A stretch of 64,000 bases of DNA from Pleurodeles waltl (taxonomy: Eukaryota > Chordata > Amphibia > Caudata > Salamandridae), in contig NC_090445.1 of the NCBI RefSeq assembly GCF_031143425.1, positions 1,574,340,049-1,574,404,048 of the forward strand, in the 5' to 3' direction. The position numbers were made by a program, and so were the translations under genes. Positions within the stretch are counted from its first letter, which is position 1. Each line of letters opens with the position of its first letter. Of this stretch, positions 33,465 to 45,190 are shown piece after piece. The notes under the pieces are model-generated. The model worked only from the letters and a program-made list of their open reading frames with translations, was not told the DNA's origin and ran no database searches.

Positions 33465-36400
33465 GTAAGAGTTCTGGAAGGTACATTACTGCTGGTGAAT
33501 CAATGTGCTTACATCAGTCTGACATTTAAGTCAGAGGTAGGCCTTTTTAATTGAGTGTGCCTTTTCAAGCAGAAATGGAAAGTCCTGTATAATTATTTGC
33601 CTTCTTAATGAAATAATGAGAGGGCTCTGGTACACCGTTCCTGTACAGAGTCAAATTGTGTTAGATTATTCATCTACTGATCTTCATCCATGGTGTATTT
33701 TGTTATTTGCTTCAGAGGGTTATTCTGCAGTCAAAGATCAGTGATCAGAATAATTAATTTGAAATTGCCAAGTTTATTAATCCTCTACCCCTAATCACAA
33801 GTGGATATTGTAATTTTTTATCTATCATCTTTAGACACTACCGTGTTTCTGAGGCCCACAGATTTTCTTTAGGAATAACTTTTTCCAAACTCATGTGAAA
33901 CTTTGATGTATCGTATTCATTTTCCTTGATGGTCCAGTATTTGCACTTTAAACATTTTTCACTTGTTTGCAACGTTTTTTGTGTGCTATCCCCCATTTGG
34001 TACTAGGCATTAGTATTTTATTTGATTTGTGTATGTTTTTGCATGTTTATTCAGTGGATTACACTTTACCTACACTGAAAACGGTACATCTGTAAAAGCG
34101 TTTACAAAATGCGAAGTTCTGTACATCAACTGCCTTAAAAAAAAAAATCAGTCTTTGCTCTGATTTAGAATTTGGTGGTAGGTTTACTCTGCACATACGT
34201 GATTGATAACCCGTCTGCATTATTACAAGTGCATTATATATAATGGCACTCATAATAAAGTGGGCGTTTGTGATGGAGTACCAGGCTGCCATACTCAATC
34301 AGTTTCTTAATGTCATAGGAAACTAATTTGAATATCTTTGATATGTCTTGATGCCAAAGCCTTTAGTAACACCATTGGTGCAGAGAAGTCGTGTGTGAAA
34401 TCCTTGACATAGATATCAAGGGCATCGGTGTTTGTTCTCCCACATGTCATTAGCACTGACATCCCCCCAATTTCCTTCAATTCCAAGAAAACTCCTGCCA
34501 CTAACACAGTGTCTTCAGCGTTGTTACAAAGAATGCCAACTAATCACATTAGCCTCAACTGATCATATTGGAGATGCAATCTGTAGAAATCCCAGAGGTC
34601 TTTCATTTTCTTGGAGAAATAACAAATGCAGACCTTACTTTATTTTCTTTATGTATTTTATTTAGTACATTTGACTGGCACGTGCTACACATTCAGTTGT
34701 CCCAGGTGCTTCACTGAATAAAAAATAGGCTAGGACTAAAAAGGCTGCCTACTGATTTTGTAGTTTGGAGAAGATTTACGTTTTAAGCACAACCCCATAG
34801 TTCATAAGGCTTTTTTTTAAAACTTTGGATGACAAGACATTCCATAACTGTAAAACATCAATCACCTCTCAACTTGAGTGAATATTTGCGGCCAATAAGA
34901 TCTGCGAGTTAGATAATCTCAGGACAGTGTGTCTTGGGGTAGGAAGAGGCTGGTTACATCATATATTTTCAAGTTAAAAGCAGCTGGTGTTTAATAGGAT
35001 CCATTTACGGACTGACAACCAATGTCACAAACTTAATCCTCTTGAAATGCTCTTGAAATTCTTGGGACCCCAGATCTGGCCAGGCAGGGATATTCTACAC
35101 ACCACACAGTGTTATATTGGGATATGCCTTCTAAAAGAGTATTGGATTATCAGGCTTAGAATTTTTAAGTTGTGCAACAATCATCCTGTGTTGAATGCTG
35201 TCATTGGAAGTGTAGCTTCATCCCCAGCCTGAGTACACGCCAAAGGATATGCCACACACAGAGCTATGTATTACACATCTTTATTCGTCTGCATGTAATC
35301 TCAGACTCAACATTCTAAATCTGCATTCACCTCACCACATTCTAACACTTACGTCGCAGCTCTACAGAGTCTTTCAGGAGCCAAAAGGATTATGTAATTC
35401 ATACTCGCACAACACTACAGAGGCAATTGATAACTTAAGCTGTTTCAGACAGAAAAAGTATTTTGTAATCACAGAATCAAAGTGGGCACTTACTAATCCA
35501 AGCAACCAGTGTAACCACCAGGGTTTCCTGCTGGGAGGTCAAACAAGTCAAGAGATGCAGGAGAGTCTCAATCTTCCTTCTGTAGTTGTTATTTCTAACA
35601 AGAACACTTCAGTCTTGGCTCAGGTCTAGCTTCTTACTACCATTGCTCATCTAAGTGGACACGTTTCCTTGTCCAAACTTTGGCAGTTCAAAATAATCAT
35701 GATGTGCACTGACCTGGACATAAATACATTTATCTTTCATTTGCATCCAAGTGATATAGTAAGATCTTCATGTTAAGGATTTTGAAGACAGGATTCATGA
35801 ATGAAGAATTTCTGGCATTGCATTGGCTCAATAATGCAATTTTCCTCAAGGTTCCTTTCGCCTGCTTGCTCAATTTCATTTACAAGCTTTTTAAATTCTC
35901 AGAGTCTAGTGACACCATTTTTTATTAGTGGCATGATGACAGATTGTTTCCATGTCAACAGGTACTGTCCTGTGGCTCAGTGCTTGATTAGCAAACCCAA
36001 TAACACCAATAAAAGAGGCCAGCTGTTTTGCCACAAAATCTTGCAAGGGATCATTTTTTAGGAAAATCGACTTACGTTTTTCCAATAGGGTGTTGATTTC
36101 GTTCATTGTCATTTTTTCACAAGGAACCCACGTTCTGAGACTAAGGACAGAGCTATGTGGTGTTCTTAAAACATGTTTTGTCTGTCTGCACTACACCATT
36201 GTTCTACCGTAATCATTTTCATATGGGATTTCTTTATGTGTTTGCTTGGATAGCCATGCTCTGTATGGATTACTGTTGATATTAGCAAACTCACTGGGAT
36301 TTATTCATAATCACTCTTGGTTGTTTGGTTCCAAACGAATATCTAAATTATATAGGGCTTGATGGACTAAAGGATTTTTGCCTTTGTAAAGGCTGCAAAT

Positions 36401-38671
36401 CACAAAACGGCAAGCTTGAGGCCTCAAAGTCACAAAGTTATAATAGTGCATTTAGGATTGCAAGTGTCTTACAACTCACAATATTTCCCTCGCAGTCCAT
36501 TTCTGTTGGTTAGGAAAAGAAGATGTAAAATGGGTTGTCAAAGTGAGTTGCTATAGGATGTATCAGTGGGCTGTGTGTGCTTTTGCTGTTACAAAACATT
36601 GGTTGGATACAGATTCCTACTAGAGAGTGATATATGTTTTCAGATGGGAAGTCCTTGAAGGACAGTTGTACTCTGTGAATGTGGGTTGTAGACTTGAGGA
36701 GCACATAGTGGACCAAGAACCCGCTGTCTGTGGCTTCCAATGCGCTTCGCATCATGTCAGTTTTAGAGTTGGTTGCAACCTCTTTCTCTGTAAGGGGCAG
36801 GGGCTGCACCACCTATGAAAATGGCAGCTTCTTGAACCCAGAAGTGATGACTCTCACTGGAAATACCCTCACATTCAGTGCTTTAATTGAAAAAGAATGA
36901 GTGTTGTTGTCCAAAGCTCGGCTCAGAAGCCTACTGCCAGCGCTATTAAATGTCAGTGTATTGAATACCAAATCTCTTCATAGTCTTGAAACCATCCCCG
37001 GCCCCTTTAATCCACTGCAGACACTCCGTGGGCCTTATCTCGGTCTTGTGGGTTCCTACTTTCTCCCTTTGTTATGAGTTTTCCACCTTTCTCTTCCTCC
37101 TTCTTTCCTCTTTGTTTGTTGTTCCCTCTCTTGCTCTCAGGAAATGTCTGAAGAGGAAAAATAAGTGCCAGTGGGCCCCAGCGGCAACCACTGGCTCAAA
37201 TTAAGCACTGCTCACCTCCCTACTCAACCCAGATTAGTGCTTACTCACACAAAGTATCTTCCTTGGGACATTCACAACTGGACAGATCCTCTCATCACTA
37301 GAGAAGCACAAATCTTGACACAAATGACTTAAAAATAGCACATCATAGAACACCTTCCTTTCCATTGGAAGATAGCAGTACCGGCATCATTTTTTACTTT
37401 TGTTTTGGAGCATGAACCCAATAGAGAGGTCTTCATTCTCAAAATTGGGAAGGAGGGAGGTTCATTTCTGGATGTACTCTACCTCTCTCTGGAGAGAACT
37501 ACTGTTAGGGATTCGTAACGTTTCATCTCAATCCTGGTAGTCCACGCAGAGTTACATGCTTAACATACAGTTTGAAAATAAATATCTTTAAGATCTCTAG
37601 ACTTTACCTACTATACCACTGGCTATATTGTTAATGCGGAGACTAAAAAGGTCTGTCTGTAAGGTACAGATGCATGTAGGGTCACGTTGTTTCAGTGAAA
37701 ACCGTTGACCCGCATATCTGTTTTAAATCATTTGTTGAGGCACCCAGGAGCCCCAATCTTTCACATTTAAGAATAGATTGGCAGTTCTTTATGCGATCAG
37801 TTTATTCATACAGCTTGACAATAGCCAGTTTCAGTTCAAATGGCATATACATTAAAGTATTGTGCTACATCAGTGTTGCATCCAACAGTTATAGTCGGAC
37901 AGATATGTTTTTTATGAATACTGTTATTGCTAAGGAGTAGTAATAATGCAACACATGCATAGCTCGTCTATCTTTTGTCTCTTTTACTCGGTTTTACAAC
38001 CTTTGTTGATTTACAAAACAGCCTTCTGGTTATTACCATCTGACAGAACTTGTAAACTCTTTTCTGTAAAACAAAATCACATTGAGGAATGTGACTGCAA
38101 AGAGATTATTTTATGTGTTTTATTGATGTATTTTAATAATTATTATTATTTTTCCCTTTGTCACCATTTTCCAGGCGCCTTGAAAAAGCTACAGAGAGTC
38201 CTGATACACCTTTTGACTGTAATGCCTATGTAGCACAATGTATCACAGTACTTACAATCTTTTATATTTATACAAATTGATACATTTTCTAAGTATAATT
38301 AACTGAACCAGGGAAATGTCGCAATGCATTAATAAATTTGGATCTCAAAAAGAACTGGTCTTAAATTTGAAAGATGGAGTTCTTGGGTGACTCCACAAAT
38401 TATTTGTGCTTTCAAATTATTTAGGTGCCAGAGAGGTACCCTGTATCAATAAATAGCTATCTGTGCTACCCACATAAAGCTCTAATGTTTCCTCAAACAT
38501 TTGAAACATTGCCTTATAAAATGTAATGACCTTCTGAAAATCAATGAGAATAGATTGGTTGGACTACATCAGCAACATTGATGAAAGTCATGACTTTACT
38601 CAGAATATTAAATAACGGGACCAGTTTGTGCTCTTTGAAAAAGACAGGGAGAGTCAGTTGGTGACTCAGAG
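33465..38671. other. intron sequence, nothing recognised
   Basis: First part of the 12.6-kb intron (33465-46104). Scattered short open frames without domains. No RNA gene or clear element ends seen. Confidence 0.5.
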
Positions 38672-39242
38672 GCATTCTGAGTTTGGCAGGCGGCAGAGGC
38701 TGCCCGCCAAACTCAACCCACCACCTAACCACTGGTGCTGTGAGGTCACCGCTGGCCCTATTACGACTTCACCGCAGGGCCGGCAGGCGGAAACAGTGAA
38801 TCGAACCGGCGGCAATGTGGCAGTGCAGCAGTAACCGTCTTGCATTTCACTGCCCATAATTCGGGCAGTGAAATGCGCGATGGGGCTGTGCACGGGGACC
38901 CCTGCACTGCCCATGCCAAGTTCATGGGCACAGCAGGGGCCCCCAGGTGGCCCCAGGCACCCCCATTCCTCCAGCTTTTCCACAGCGGTGTAAACTGCCA
39001 CGGAAAGGCTGGCTGAATGGGACTTGTAATCCGGAGAGCATCGCTGCTTGCAGCGCTGCCGTGGCGGATTACAACTGCCGGGACCGCCAGGCTGGAGTCT
39101 GACTGCAGCCTGACGGTGTTGGCGATTTGACCAAGGCGTTTCAGCCGCAGTCAGAATGTGGCAGATCAGACCGCCACTACCGTGGTGGTCCGATGGCCAC
39201 CCAGAGTCTGGCGGTCTCAAGACTGCCAGACTCGGAATTAAA
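38672..39242. mobile_element. GC-rich non-autonomous DNA-transposon-like repeat
   Basis: Both edges are hairpins: GAGTTTGGCAGGCGGCAG pairs with CTGCCCGCCAAACTC (~38680-38715), and GAGTCTGGCGGTCTC with GACTGCCAGACTC (~39208-39237). The edges are inverted copies of one another (ATTCTGAGTTTGGC versus ATTCCGAGTCTGGC inverted). The interior is rich in CCGCCA/TGGCGG. A fragment of the family lies at 17329-17546. No transposase. Harbinger MITEs are abundant in some newts and this could be one, but the target duplication was not resolved. Confidence 0.55.
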
Positions 39243-39538
39243 CCCTCAGTATCTGGAGCATAAGCTGTCAAATGTTAGAGAGCCTTACCTTCTCAAAGTG
39301 TATCCTCTGCACTCGGAGGTGCTTTGTTCCAAATCTTGGATGGGAGTAATCCAGCTCTCTACAAAATGGACACTCTGAAATGGAGAAGTTTTAGTTGTCT
39401 CCTCTGTGGCTGTGACATTAAGGCATCTGAAATACAAACACACTATGGCCCTGATTACGAGTTTAGGTGATTTTTAATGTACCTGATAAATAACAATACC
39501 ACAAAGTATGGTTCGATGGCATCTGTCGCTGTAGATAC

Positions 39539-39690
39539 ACATGGTATGCATGAGCTCGCCATCTGGTGTTGGGTCGGAGTGTTACAAGTTGTTTTTCTTC
39601 GAAGAAGTGTTTTCGAGTCACGGGACCGAGTGACTCCTCCTTCTGTGCTCATTGCGCATGGGCGTCGACTCCATCTTCGATTGTTTTCTT
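39539..39690 (+). repeat. left inverted terminal repeat, DIRS copy B
   Basis: ACATGGTATGCATGAGCTCG to CATCTTCGATTGTTTTC; reverse complement of 45191-45344 with essentially no differences seen by eye, which argues for a recent copy. Confidence 0.92.
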
Positions 39691-39904
39691 TCCGCCATCG
39701 GGTTCGGACGTGTTCCTGTCGCTCCGAGTTTCGGAACGGAAAGATAGCTGAAAACGGAAGATTTTCGACGGTATCGTTGCGATCCGGTTAGGGATAGACA
39801 CATACGACGACGCGTTGAACATCGAAGCGCTTCGGTGCCCTTCGGGGTAGATTTCGGCACCCCGTCGGGGCCTAGTCGGCCCGACCGCGTGGAGGACAAC
39901 GCCG

Positions 39905-41941
39905 ATGGAACGGACCCCGTTTCGATTCTGCCCCGAATGCCACAACAAATATCCTTATACGGACCTACACTCGGTCTGTAATCTGTGCCTGTCACCCGAG
40001 CACAGCGAAGAATCCTGTGAGGCCTGTCGGGCGTTCCGGTCCCGAAAAACTCTGCGCGACCGTCGAGCGAGAAGACTGCAGATGGCGTCCACGCCAAAAG
40101 AGCGTCGACAGTTCGAGACAGAAGAGGAACAGGAGGAATCCTTTTCCATCCAGGATTCAGACTCCGACGAGCTACACTCTACAAGAACTGTGAGTAAGAC
40201 GTCGAGATCAAACCTTAAAAAAGGAAAGAAGGCCCAGGGGACGCCACTGCCAACCGGCCATGGCTCCACCCAAATTCTCGGTGACCAACAATCGGCACCG
40301 AAAAAGGCCCATTCAGTGTCGAGATCGTCCGACTCCGGTCGAGACACCGGCACGCAGCCTCCTCGGGACCGAGAGAGTGCTAAACAGAAGCATCGACACC
40401 GAGAGTTCGGTGTCGACACGGATCGACGCCGAGACAGTGGCGCCGAAGACCATAGAGGCCAAGAATTTTCGGCACAGAAAAAGAGGAAGGTTACCTCGGA
40501 GCCGAAAAAACAATCGACAGGGTTTTCGGAGCCGAAAAAAGCGACATCAGACCCTGTTTCTGGCTCCTACACTGAAGAGCATTCTATGTCTTCTCAAATG
40601 AAGAAACATAGATTTGAACAAGAACTGCAATCCACTGACGTGGATCACACGCAAAAGCGTATCTTTATTCAGCAGGGGACTGGGAAGATCAGTACCCTTC
40701 CACCTGTCAAACGAAAGAGAACGCTTCAGTTTACTCCTCAGCAACAAACAGCACAAAAGGTAACACCTCCTCCCTCGCCTCCACCTGTAACTCCGGCTTC
40801 GCCAACTTACACCCCGTCACATTCGCCAGCTCACACCGCCATGAGCCACGATGAACAAGATCAGGATGCGTGGGACTTGTACGACGCACCAGTGTCTGAT
40901 AACAGCCCAGACACATACCCAACTAGGCCATCACCACCGGAAGACAGCACAGCCTACTCACAAGTGGTGGCTAGAGCAGCACTATTCCATAATGTGGAAC
41001 TACACTCGGAACAAGTAGAGGATGATTTTTTATTTAACACCCTCTCTTCAACCCACAGCTCCTACCAAAGCCTGCCGATGCTCCCAGGCATGCTACGCCA
41101 TGCAAAGGACATTTTCAAGGAGCCAGTTAAAAGTAGGGCAGTGACGCCTAGGGTGGACAAAAAGTATAAGGCGCCTCCTACGGACCCTGTATTCATCACC
41201 TCTCAGCTGCCACCAGACTCTGTGGTGGTAGGGGCTGCCAGAAAACGGGCAAACTCACACACTTCTGGGGATGCACCTCCCCCAGATAAAGAAAGTAGGA
41301 AGTTCGATGCAGCCGGGAAGAGGGTTGCTGTCCAAGCAGCAAACCAGTGGCGCATCGCAAATTCACAAGCGCTGCTAGCGCGATACGACAGAGCCCACTG
41401 GGATGAGATGCAGCATCTCATTGAACATCTCCCAAAAGATCTGCAAAAAAGAGCAAAACAGGTTGTTGAGGAGGGTCAAAACATTTCCAACAATCAAATA
41501 CGCTCCTCCATGGATGCAGCAGACACGGCCGCAAGAACCATTAATACGTCGGTTACCATCCGTAGGCACGCATGGCTCAGGACGTCTGGATTCAAGCCAG
41601 AAATTCAGCAGGCAGTGCTTAACATGCCAGTAAACGAAAAACTTCTGTTCGGTCCGGAGGTCGACACAGCCATAGAAAAGCTCAAGAAAGACACTGACAC
41701 TGCCAAGGCCATGGGCGCACTCTATTCCCCGCAGAGCAGAGGATCTTACAACACCTTCCGCAAAACACCTTTTAGAGGAGGGTTTCGGGGTCAGGCCACA
41801 CAAGCTAGCACCTCACAGTCCGCACCGCCCACCTACCAGGGACAGTACAGGGGAGGTTTTCGGGGCCAGTATAGAGGGGGGCAATTCCCTAGGAATAGGG
41901 GAAGATTTCAAAGCCCCAAAACCACTACCAACAAGCAGTGA
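39905..41941 (+). CDS. DIRS gag-like protein (ORF1), copy B
   Basis: 678 residues from the conserved ATG (MERTPFRFC). The cysteine array of copy A is kept (CPECHNKY, CNLCLSPEH, CEAC). The middle tract differs in length and sequence, with repeated RHRE/RRRD-type phrases; the conserved core (DDFLFNTLSSTHSSYQ, LPMLPGMLRHAK, RKRANSHTSGDAPPPD, WLRTSGFKPEIQQAV, AMGALYSPQSRGS) is nearly the same as in A. The tail is RGGF-rich. It stops at TGA 41941; the RT frame starts within the next ~35 nt in the +1 frame. Probable nucleocapsid role by analogy with retrotransposon gag proteins. Confidence 0.85.
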   Translation: MERTPFRFCPECHNKYPYTDLHSVCNLCLSPEHSEESCEACRAFRSRKTLRDRRARRLQMASTPKERRQFETEEEQEESFSIQDSDSDELHSTRTVSKTSRSNLKKGKKAQGTPLPTGHGSTQILGDQQSAPKKAHSVSRSSDSGRDTGTQPPRDRESAKQKHRHREFGVDTDRRRDSGAEDHRGQEFSAQKKRKVTSEPKKQSTGFSEPKKATSDPVSGSYTEEHSMSSQMKKHRFEQELQSTDVDHTQKRIFIQQGTGKISTLPPVKRKRTLQFTPQQQTAQKVTPPPSPPPVTPASPTYTPSHSPAHTAMSHDEQDQDAWDLYDAPVSDNSPDTYPTRPSPPEDSTAYSQVVARAALFHNVELHSEQVEDDFLFNTLSSTHSSYQSLPMLPGMLRHAKDIFKEPVKSRAVTPRVDKKYKAPPTDPVFITSQLPPDSVVVGAARKRANSHTSGDAPPPDKESRKFDAAGKRVAVQAANQWRIANSQALLARYDRAHWDEMQHLIEHLPKDLQKRAKQVVEEGQNISNNQIRSSMDAADTAARTINTSVTIRRHAWLRTSGFKPEIQQAVLNMPVNEKLLFGPEVDTAIEKLKKDTDTAKAMGALYSPQSRGSYNTFRKTPFRGGFRGQATQASTSQSAPPTYQGQYRGGFRGQYRGGQFPRNRGRFQSPKTTTNKQ

Positions 41942-41975
41942 CTCACATGTCACACACCCCTCCCACACAACACCA

Positions 41976-43841
41976 GTGGGGGGGAGGATACGTCAATATT
42001 ACGAAGCATGGGACAAAATAACTACAGACACATGGGTCCTAGCAATTATCCAGCATGGTTATTGCATAGAATTCCTGCAATTCCCTCCAGACATACCACC
42101 AAAATCACAAAATTTAACAAAATACCATTCACAGCTTCTAGAGATAGAAGTTCAAGCACTACTGCAAAAAAATGCAATAGAATTAGTACCAAGCACACAA
42201 ATAAACACAGGAGTTTATTCACTGTACTTCTTGATACCAAAAAAGGACGAAACACTGAGACCAATTCTAGACCTCAGAGTAGTAAACACATTCATCAAAT
42301 CAGACCACTTCCACATGGTCACACTACAAGAAGTGTTACCATTGCTCAAAAAACACAACTACATGACAACCCTAGACCTCAAGGACGCATATTTCCATAT
42401 ACCAATACATCAATCACACAGGAAATATCTAAGGTTTGTATTCAAAGGAATACATTACCAATTCAAAGTACTGCCTTTTGGTTTAACAACCGCTCCAAGA
42501 GTATTCACAAAATGCCTAGCAGTAGTCGCTGCACACATCAGAAGGCAGCAAATACATGTGTTCCCGTATCTAGACGACTGGCTAATCAAAACCAGTTCGC
42601 TCACACAATGCTCAAACCACACAAATCAAGTCGTACAAACCCTCTACAAACTAGGGTTCACCGTCAACTTTGCAAAATCAAACATTCTGCCAAGCAAAGT
42701 ACAGCAATATCTAGGAGCCATAATAGACACGACAAAAGGAGTAGCAACGCCAACTCCACAAAGGATCCACAATTTCAACAGGGTCATTCAACACATGTCT
42801 CCAAACCAAACAATACAAGCAAGAACAATACTACAGCTCCTAGGCATGATGTCCTCATGCATAGCCATTGTCCCAAACGCAAGACTGCACATGAGGCCCT
42901 TACAACAGTGCCTAGCCTCACAGTGGTCTCAAGCACAGGGTCACCTTCTAGATCTGGTGTTGCTAGACCGCCAAACTTACCTCTCGCTTCTATGGTGGAA
43001 CAGTATAAATTTAAACATAGGGCGGCCTTTCCAAGACCCAGTGCCAGAGTACGTAATAACAACAGATGCTTCCATGACAGGGTGGGGAGCACATCTCAAT
43101 CAACACAACATAAGAGGACAATGGAACATACATCAAACAAAACTGCATATAAATCATCTAGAATTATTAGCAGTTTTTCAAGCACTAAAAGCTTTCCAAC
43201 CAATCATAACCCACAAATACATCCTTGTCAAAACAGACAACATGACAACGATGTATTATCTAAACAAACAAGGAGGAACACATTCAACGCAGTTAAGCTT
43301 GTTAGCTCAAAAAATATGGAAGTGGGCAATCCACCATCAGATTGGTCTAATAGCACAGTTTATTCCGGGGATCCAGAATCAGCTGGCAGACAATCTCTCT
43401 CGAGATCACCAGCAAGTCCACGAATGGGAAATCCACCCACAGATTCTGTACACCTACTTCACACTCTGGGGAACACCACAAATAGACTTATTTGCAACAA
43501 AAGAGAACGCAAAATGCCAAAACTTCGCGTCCAGATACCCACACAAGCAATCCCAAGGCAATGCCCTATGGATGAACTGGTCAGGAATATTTGCTTACGC
43601 TTTTCCTCCTCTCCCTCTCCTTCCTTACCTAGTAAACAAATTGAGTCAAAACAAACTCAAACTCATTTTAATAGCACCAACTTGGGCAAGACAACCCTGG
43701 TACACAACACTGCTAGATCTGTCTGTAGTACCACACATCAAACTGCCCAACAAACCAGATCTGTTAACGCAACACAACCAACAGATCAGACACCCGGACC
43801 CAGCATCGCTGAATCTAGCAATCTGGCTCCTGAAATCCTAG
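41976..43841 (+). CDS. DIRS RT / RNase H / methylase-like protein (ORF2), copy B
   Basis: 621 codons counted from a GTG at 41976; no ATG exists in this frame before the one at HFHMVTL inside the RT domain, so the real start is unclear. RT motifs LDLKDAYFHIPI, LPFGLTTAPRVFTK and YLDDWLI; RNase H residues in TTDASMTGWGAH, LELLAVFQAL, VKTDNMTT and LADNLSRDH; then the methylase-like end (QIDLFATKEN, MNWSGIFAYAFPP, APTWARQPW). All catalytic acidic residues are present, so it should be functional if translated. The 3' end overlaps the recombinase frame by design, as in copy A. Confidence 0.88.
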   Translation: MGGRIRQYYEAWDKITTDTWVLAIIQHGYCIEFLQFPPDIPPKSQNLTKYHSQLLEIEVQALLQKNAIELVPSTQINTGVYSLYFLIPKKDETLRPILDLRVVNTFIKSDHFHMVTLQEVLPLLKKHNYMTTLDLKDAYFHIPIHQSHRKYLRFVFKGIHYQFKVLPFGLTTAPRVFTKCLAVVAAHIRRQQIHVFPYLDDWLIKTSSLTQCSNHTNQVVQTLYKLGFTVNFAKSNILPSKVQQYLGAIIDTTKGVATPTPQRIHNFNRVIQHMSPNQTIQARTILQLLGMMSSCIAIVPNARLHMRPLQQCLASQWSQAQGHLLDLVLLDRQTYLSLLWWNSINLNIGRPFQDPVPEYVITTDASMTGWGAHLNQHNIRGQWNIHQTKLHINHLELLAVFQALKAFQPIITHKYILVKTDNMTTMYYLNKQGGTHSTQLSLLAQKIWKWAIHHQIGLIAQFIPGIQNQLADNLSRDHQQVHEWEIHPQILYTYFTLWGTPQIDLFATKENAKCQNFASRYPHKQSQGNALWMNWSGIFAYAFPPLPLLPYLVNKLSQNKLKLILIAPTWARQPWYTTLLDLSVVPHIKLPNKPDLLTQHNQQIRHPDPASLNLAIWLLKS

Positions 43842-44893
43842 AATTCGGACACTTACAACTTAGCCAAGAGTGTATGGAAGTCATAAAGCAGGCCAGAAGG
43901 CCATCCACTAGACACTGCTACGCAAGTAAGTGGAAAAGATTTGTTTGGTACTGCCATCATAATCAGATACAACCGCTAGATGCAACTCCAAAACATATAG
44001 TAAATTACTTGCTCCATTTACAAAAAGCAAAGCTAGCCTTCTCTTCTATTAAAATACACCTTGCAGCAATATCTGCATACCTGCAAACTACCTATTCAAC
44101 TTCCTTGTATAGGATACCAGTTATCAAAGCATTTATAGAAGGGCTTAAAAGAATTATACCACCAAGAACACCACCTGTTCCTTCATGGAACCTAAACGTG
44201 GTTCTAACAAGACTCATGGGCCCACCTTTCGAACCCATGCACTCTTGCGGAATACAATTCCTAACCTGGAAAGTTGCCTTTCTCATCGCCATTACATCTC
44301 TAAGAAGAGTAAGTGAAATTCAAGCGTTCACAACACAAGAGCCTTTTATACAAATACATAAAAATAAGGTCGTCCTACGACCTAATCCAAAATTTTTACC
44401 AAAAGTTATTTCACCATTCCATCTAAATCAAACGGTAGAACTACCAGTATTTTTCCCACAGCCAGATTCTGTGGCTGAAAGAGCACTACATACATTAGAT
44501 GTCAAAAGAGCATTAATGTACTACATTGACAGAACAAAGAACATCAGAAAAACTAAACAGCTATTTATTGCATTCCAAAAACCTCATGCAGGGAACCCAA
44601 TATCAAAACAAGGTATAGCCAGATGGATAGTTAAATGCATCCAAATCTGCTACCTTAAAGCAAAAAGACAACTGCCCATTACTCCCAGGGCACATTCAAC
44701 AAGGAAAAAAGGTGCTTCAATGGCCTTTTTAGGAAACATCCCAATGCAGGAAATATGTAAGGCAGCCACTTGGTCTACGCCTCACACATTCACCAAACAC
44801 TACTGTATAGATGTGCTATCCGCACAACAAGCTACAGTAGGTCAAGCTGTATTAAGAACTCTATTTCAGACAACTTCTACTCCTACAGGCTAA
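42008..44893 (+). CDS. DIRS tyrosine recombinase (ORF3) with long overlapping open frame, copy B
   Basis: Exactly 961 codons, like copy A, but here opening with an ATG (MGQNNYRHMG). The first ~600 codons overlap ORF2 in another frame and are poorly conserved against copy A; the last ~360 codons are strongly conserved and contain the recombinase: RHCYASKWKRFVWYC, SLRRVSEIQAF (catalytic Arg), HSTRKKGASMAF (His and Arg), WSTPHTFTKHYC (His and nucleophile Tyr). The spacing is the same as in A. It ends at TAA shortly before the internal complementary region. The true start cannot be decided from sequence; ATGs within the overlap are possible internal starts. Confidence 0.85.
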   Translation: MGQNNYRHMGPSNYPAWLLHRIPAIPSRHTTKITKFNKIPFTASRDRSSSTTAKKCNRISTKHTNKHRSLFTVLLDTKKGRNTETNSRPQSSKHIHQIRPLPHGHTTRSVTIAQKTQLHDNPRPQGRIFPYTNTSITQEISKVCIQRNTLPIQSTAFWFNNRSKSIHKMPSSSRCTHQKAANTCVPVSRRLANQNQFAHTMLKPHKSSRTNPLQTRVHRQLCKIKHSAKQSTAISRSHNRHDKRSSNANSTKDPQFQQGHSTHVSKPNNTSKNNTTAPRHDVLMHSHCPKRKTAHEALTTVPSLTVVSSTGSPSRSGVARPPNLPLASMVEQYKFKHRAAFPRPSARVRNNNRCFHDRVGSTSQSTQHKRTMEHTSNKTAYKSSRIISSFSSTKSFPTNHNPQIHPCQNRQHDNDVLSKQTRRNTFNAVKLVSSKNMEVGNPPSDWSNSTVYSGDPESAGRQSLSRSPASPRMGNPPTDSVHLLHTLGNTTNRLICNKRERKMPKLRVQIPTQAIPRQCPMDELVRNICLRFSSSPSPSLPSKQIESKQTQTHFNSTNLGKTTLVHNTARSVCSTTHQTAQQTRSVNATQPTDQTPGPSIAESSNLAPEILEFGHLQLSQECMEVIKQARRPSTRHCYASKWKRFVWYCHHNQIQPLDATPKHIVNYLLHLQKAKLAFSSIKIHLAAISAYLQTTYSTSLYRIPVIKAFIEGLKRIIPPRTPPVPSWNLNVVLTRLMGPPFEPMHSCGIQFLTWKVAFLIAITSLRRVSEIQAFTTQEPFIQIHKNKVVLRPNPKFLPKVISPFHLNQTVELPVFFPQPDSVAERALHTLDVKRALMYYIDRTKNIRKTKQLFIAFQKPHAGNPISKQGIARWIVKCIQICYLKAKRQLPITPRAHSTRKKGASMAFLGNIPMQEICKAATWSTPHTFTKHYCIDVLSAQQATVGQAVLRTLFQTTSTPTG

Positions 44894-44930
44894 ACCACCG
44901 CTTATGGGGAACTAACTGCTTACTAGTCTA

Positions 44931-45030
44931 TGCATACCATGTGTATCTACAGCGACAGATGCCATCGAACTGAAAATGTCACTTACCCAGTGTACATCTG
45001 TTCGTGGCATCAGTCGCTGAGATTCACATG
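44931..45030 (+). repeat. internal complementary region, DIRS copy B
   Basis: Reverse complement of the left edge (39511-39551) followed by that of the right edge (about 45336-45395). It carries the copy-specific one-base deletion CGCTGAGATTC, matched by GAATCTCAGCG in the right edge, where copy A has CGCTGCAGATTC. Confidence 0.93.
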
Positions 45031-45190
45031 GACCCACCCACCTCCCCGGAAGCCTGTAGCAGTTCAGAAGTTACCTTCAATTTTGTACATTTGTATATAT
45101 ATTACTTAATCCTTTAATAGGTACATACTTACATTTTTCATTGCGCGGGCACTATTACTATAGTACAACTCCTACCTCACCCTCTGCGGG

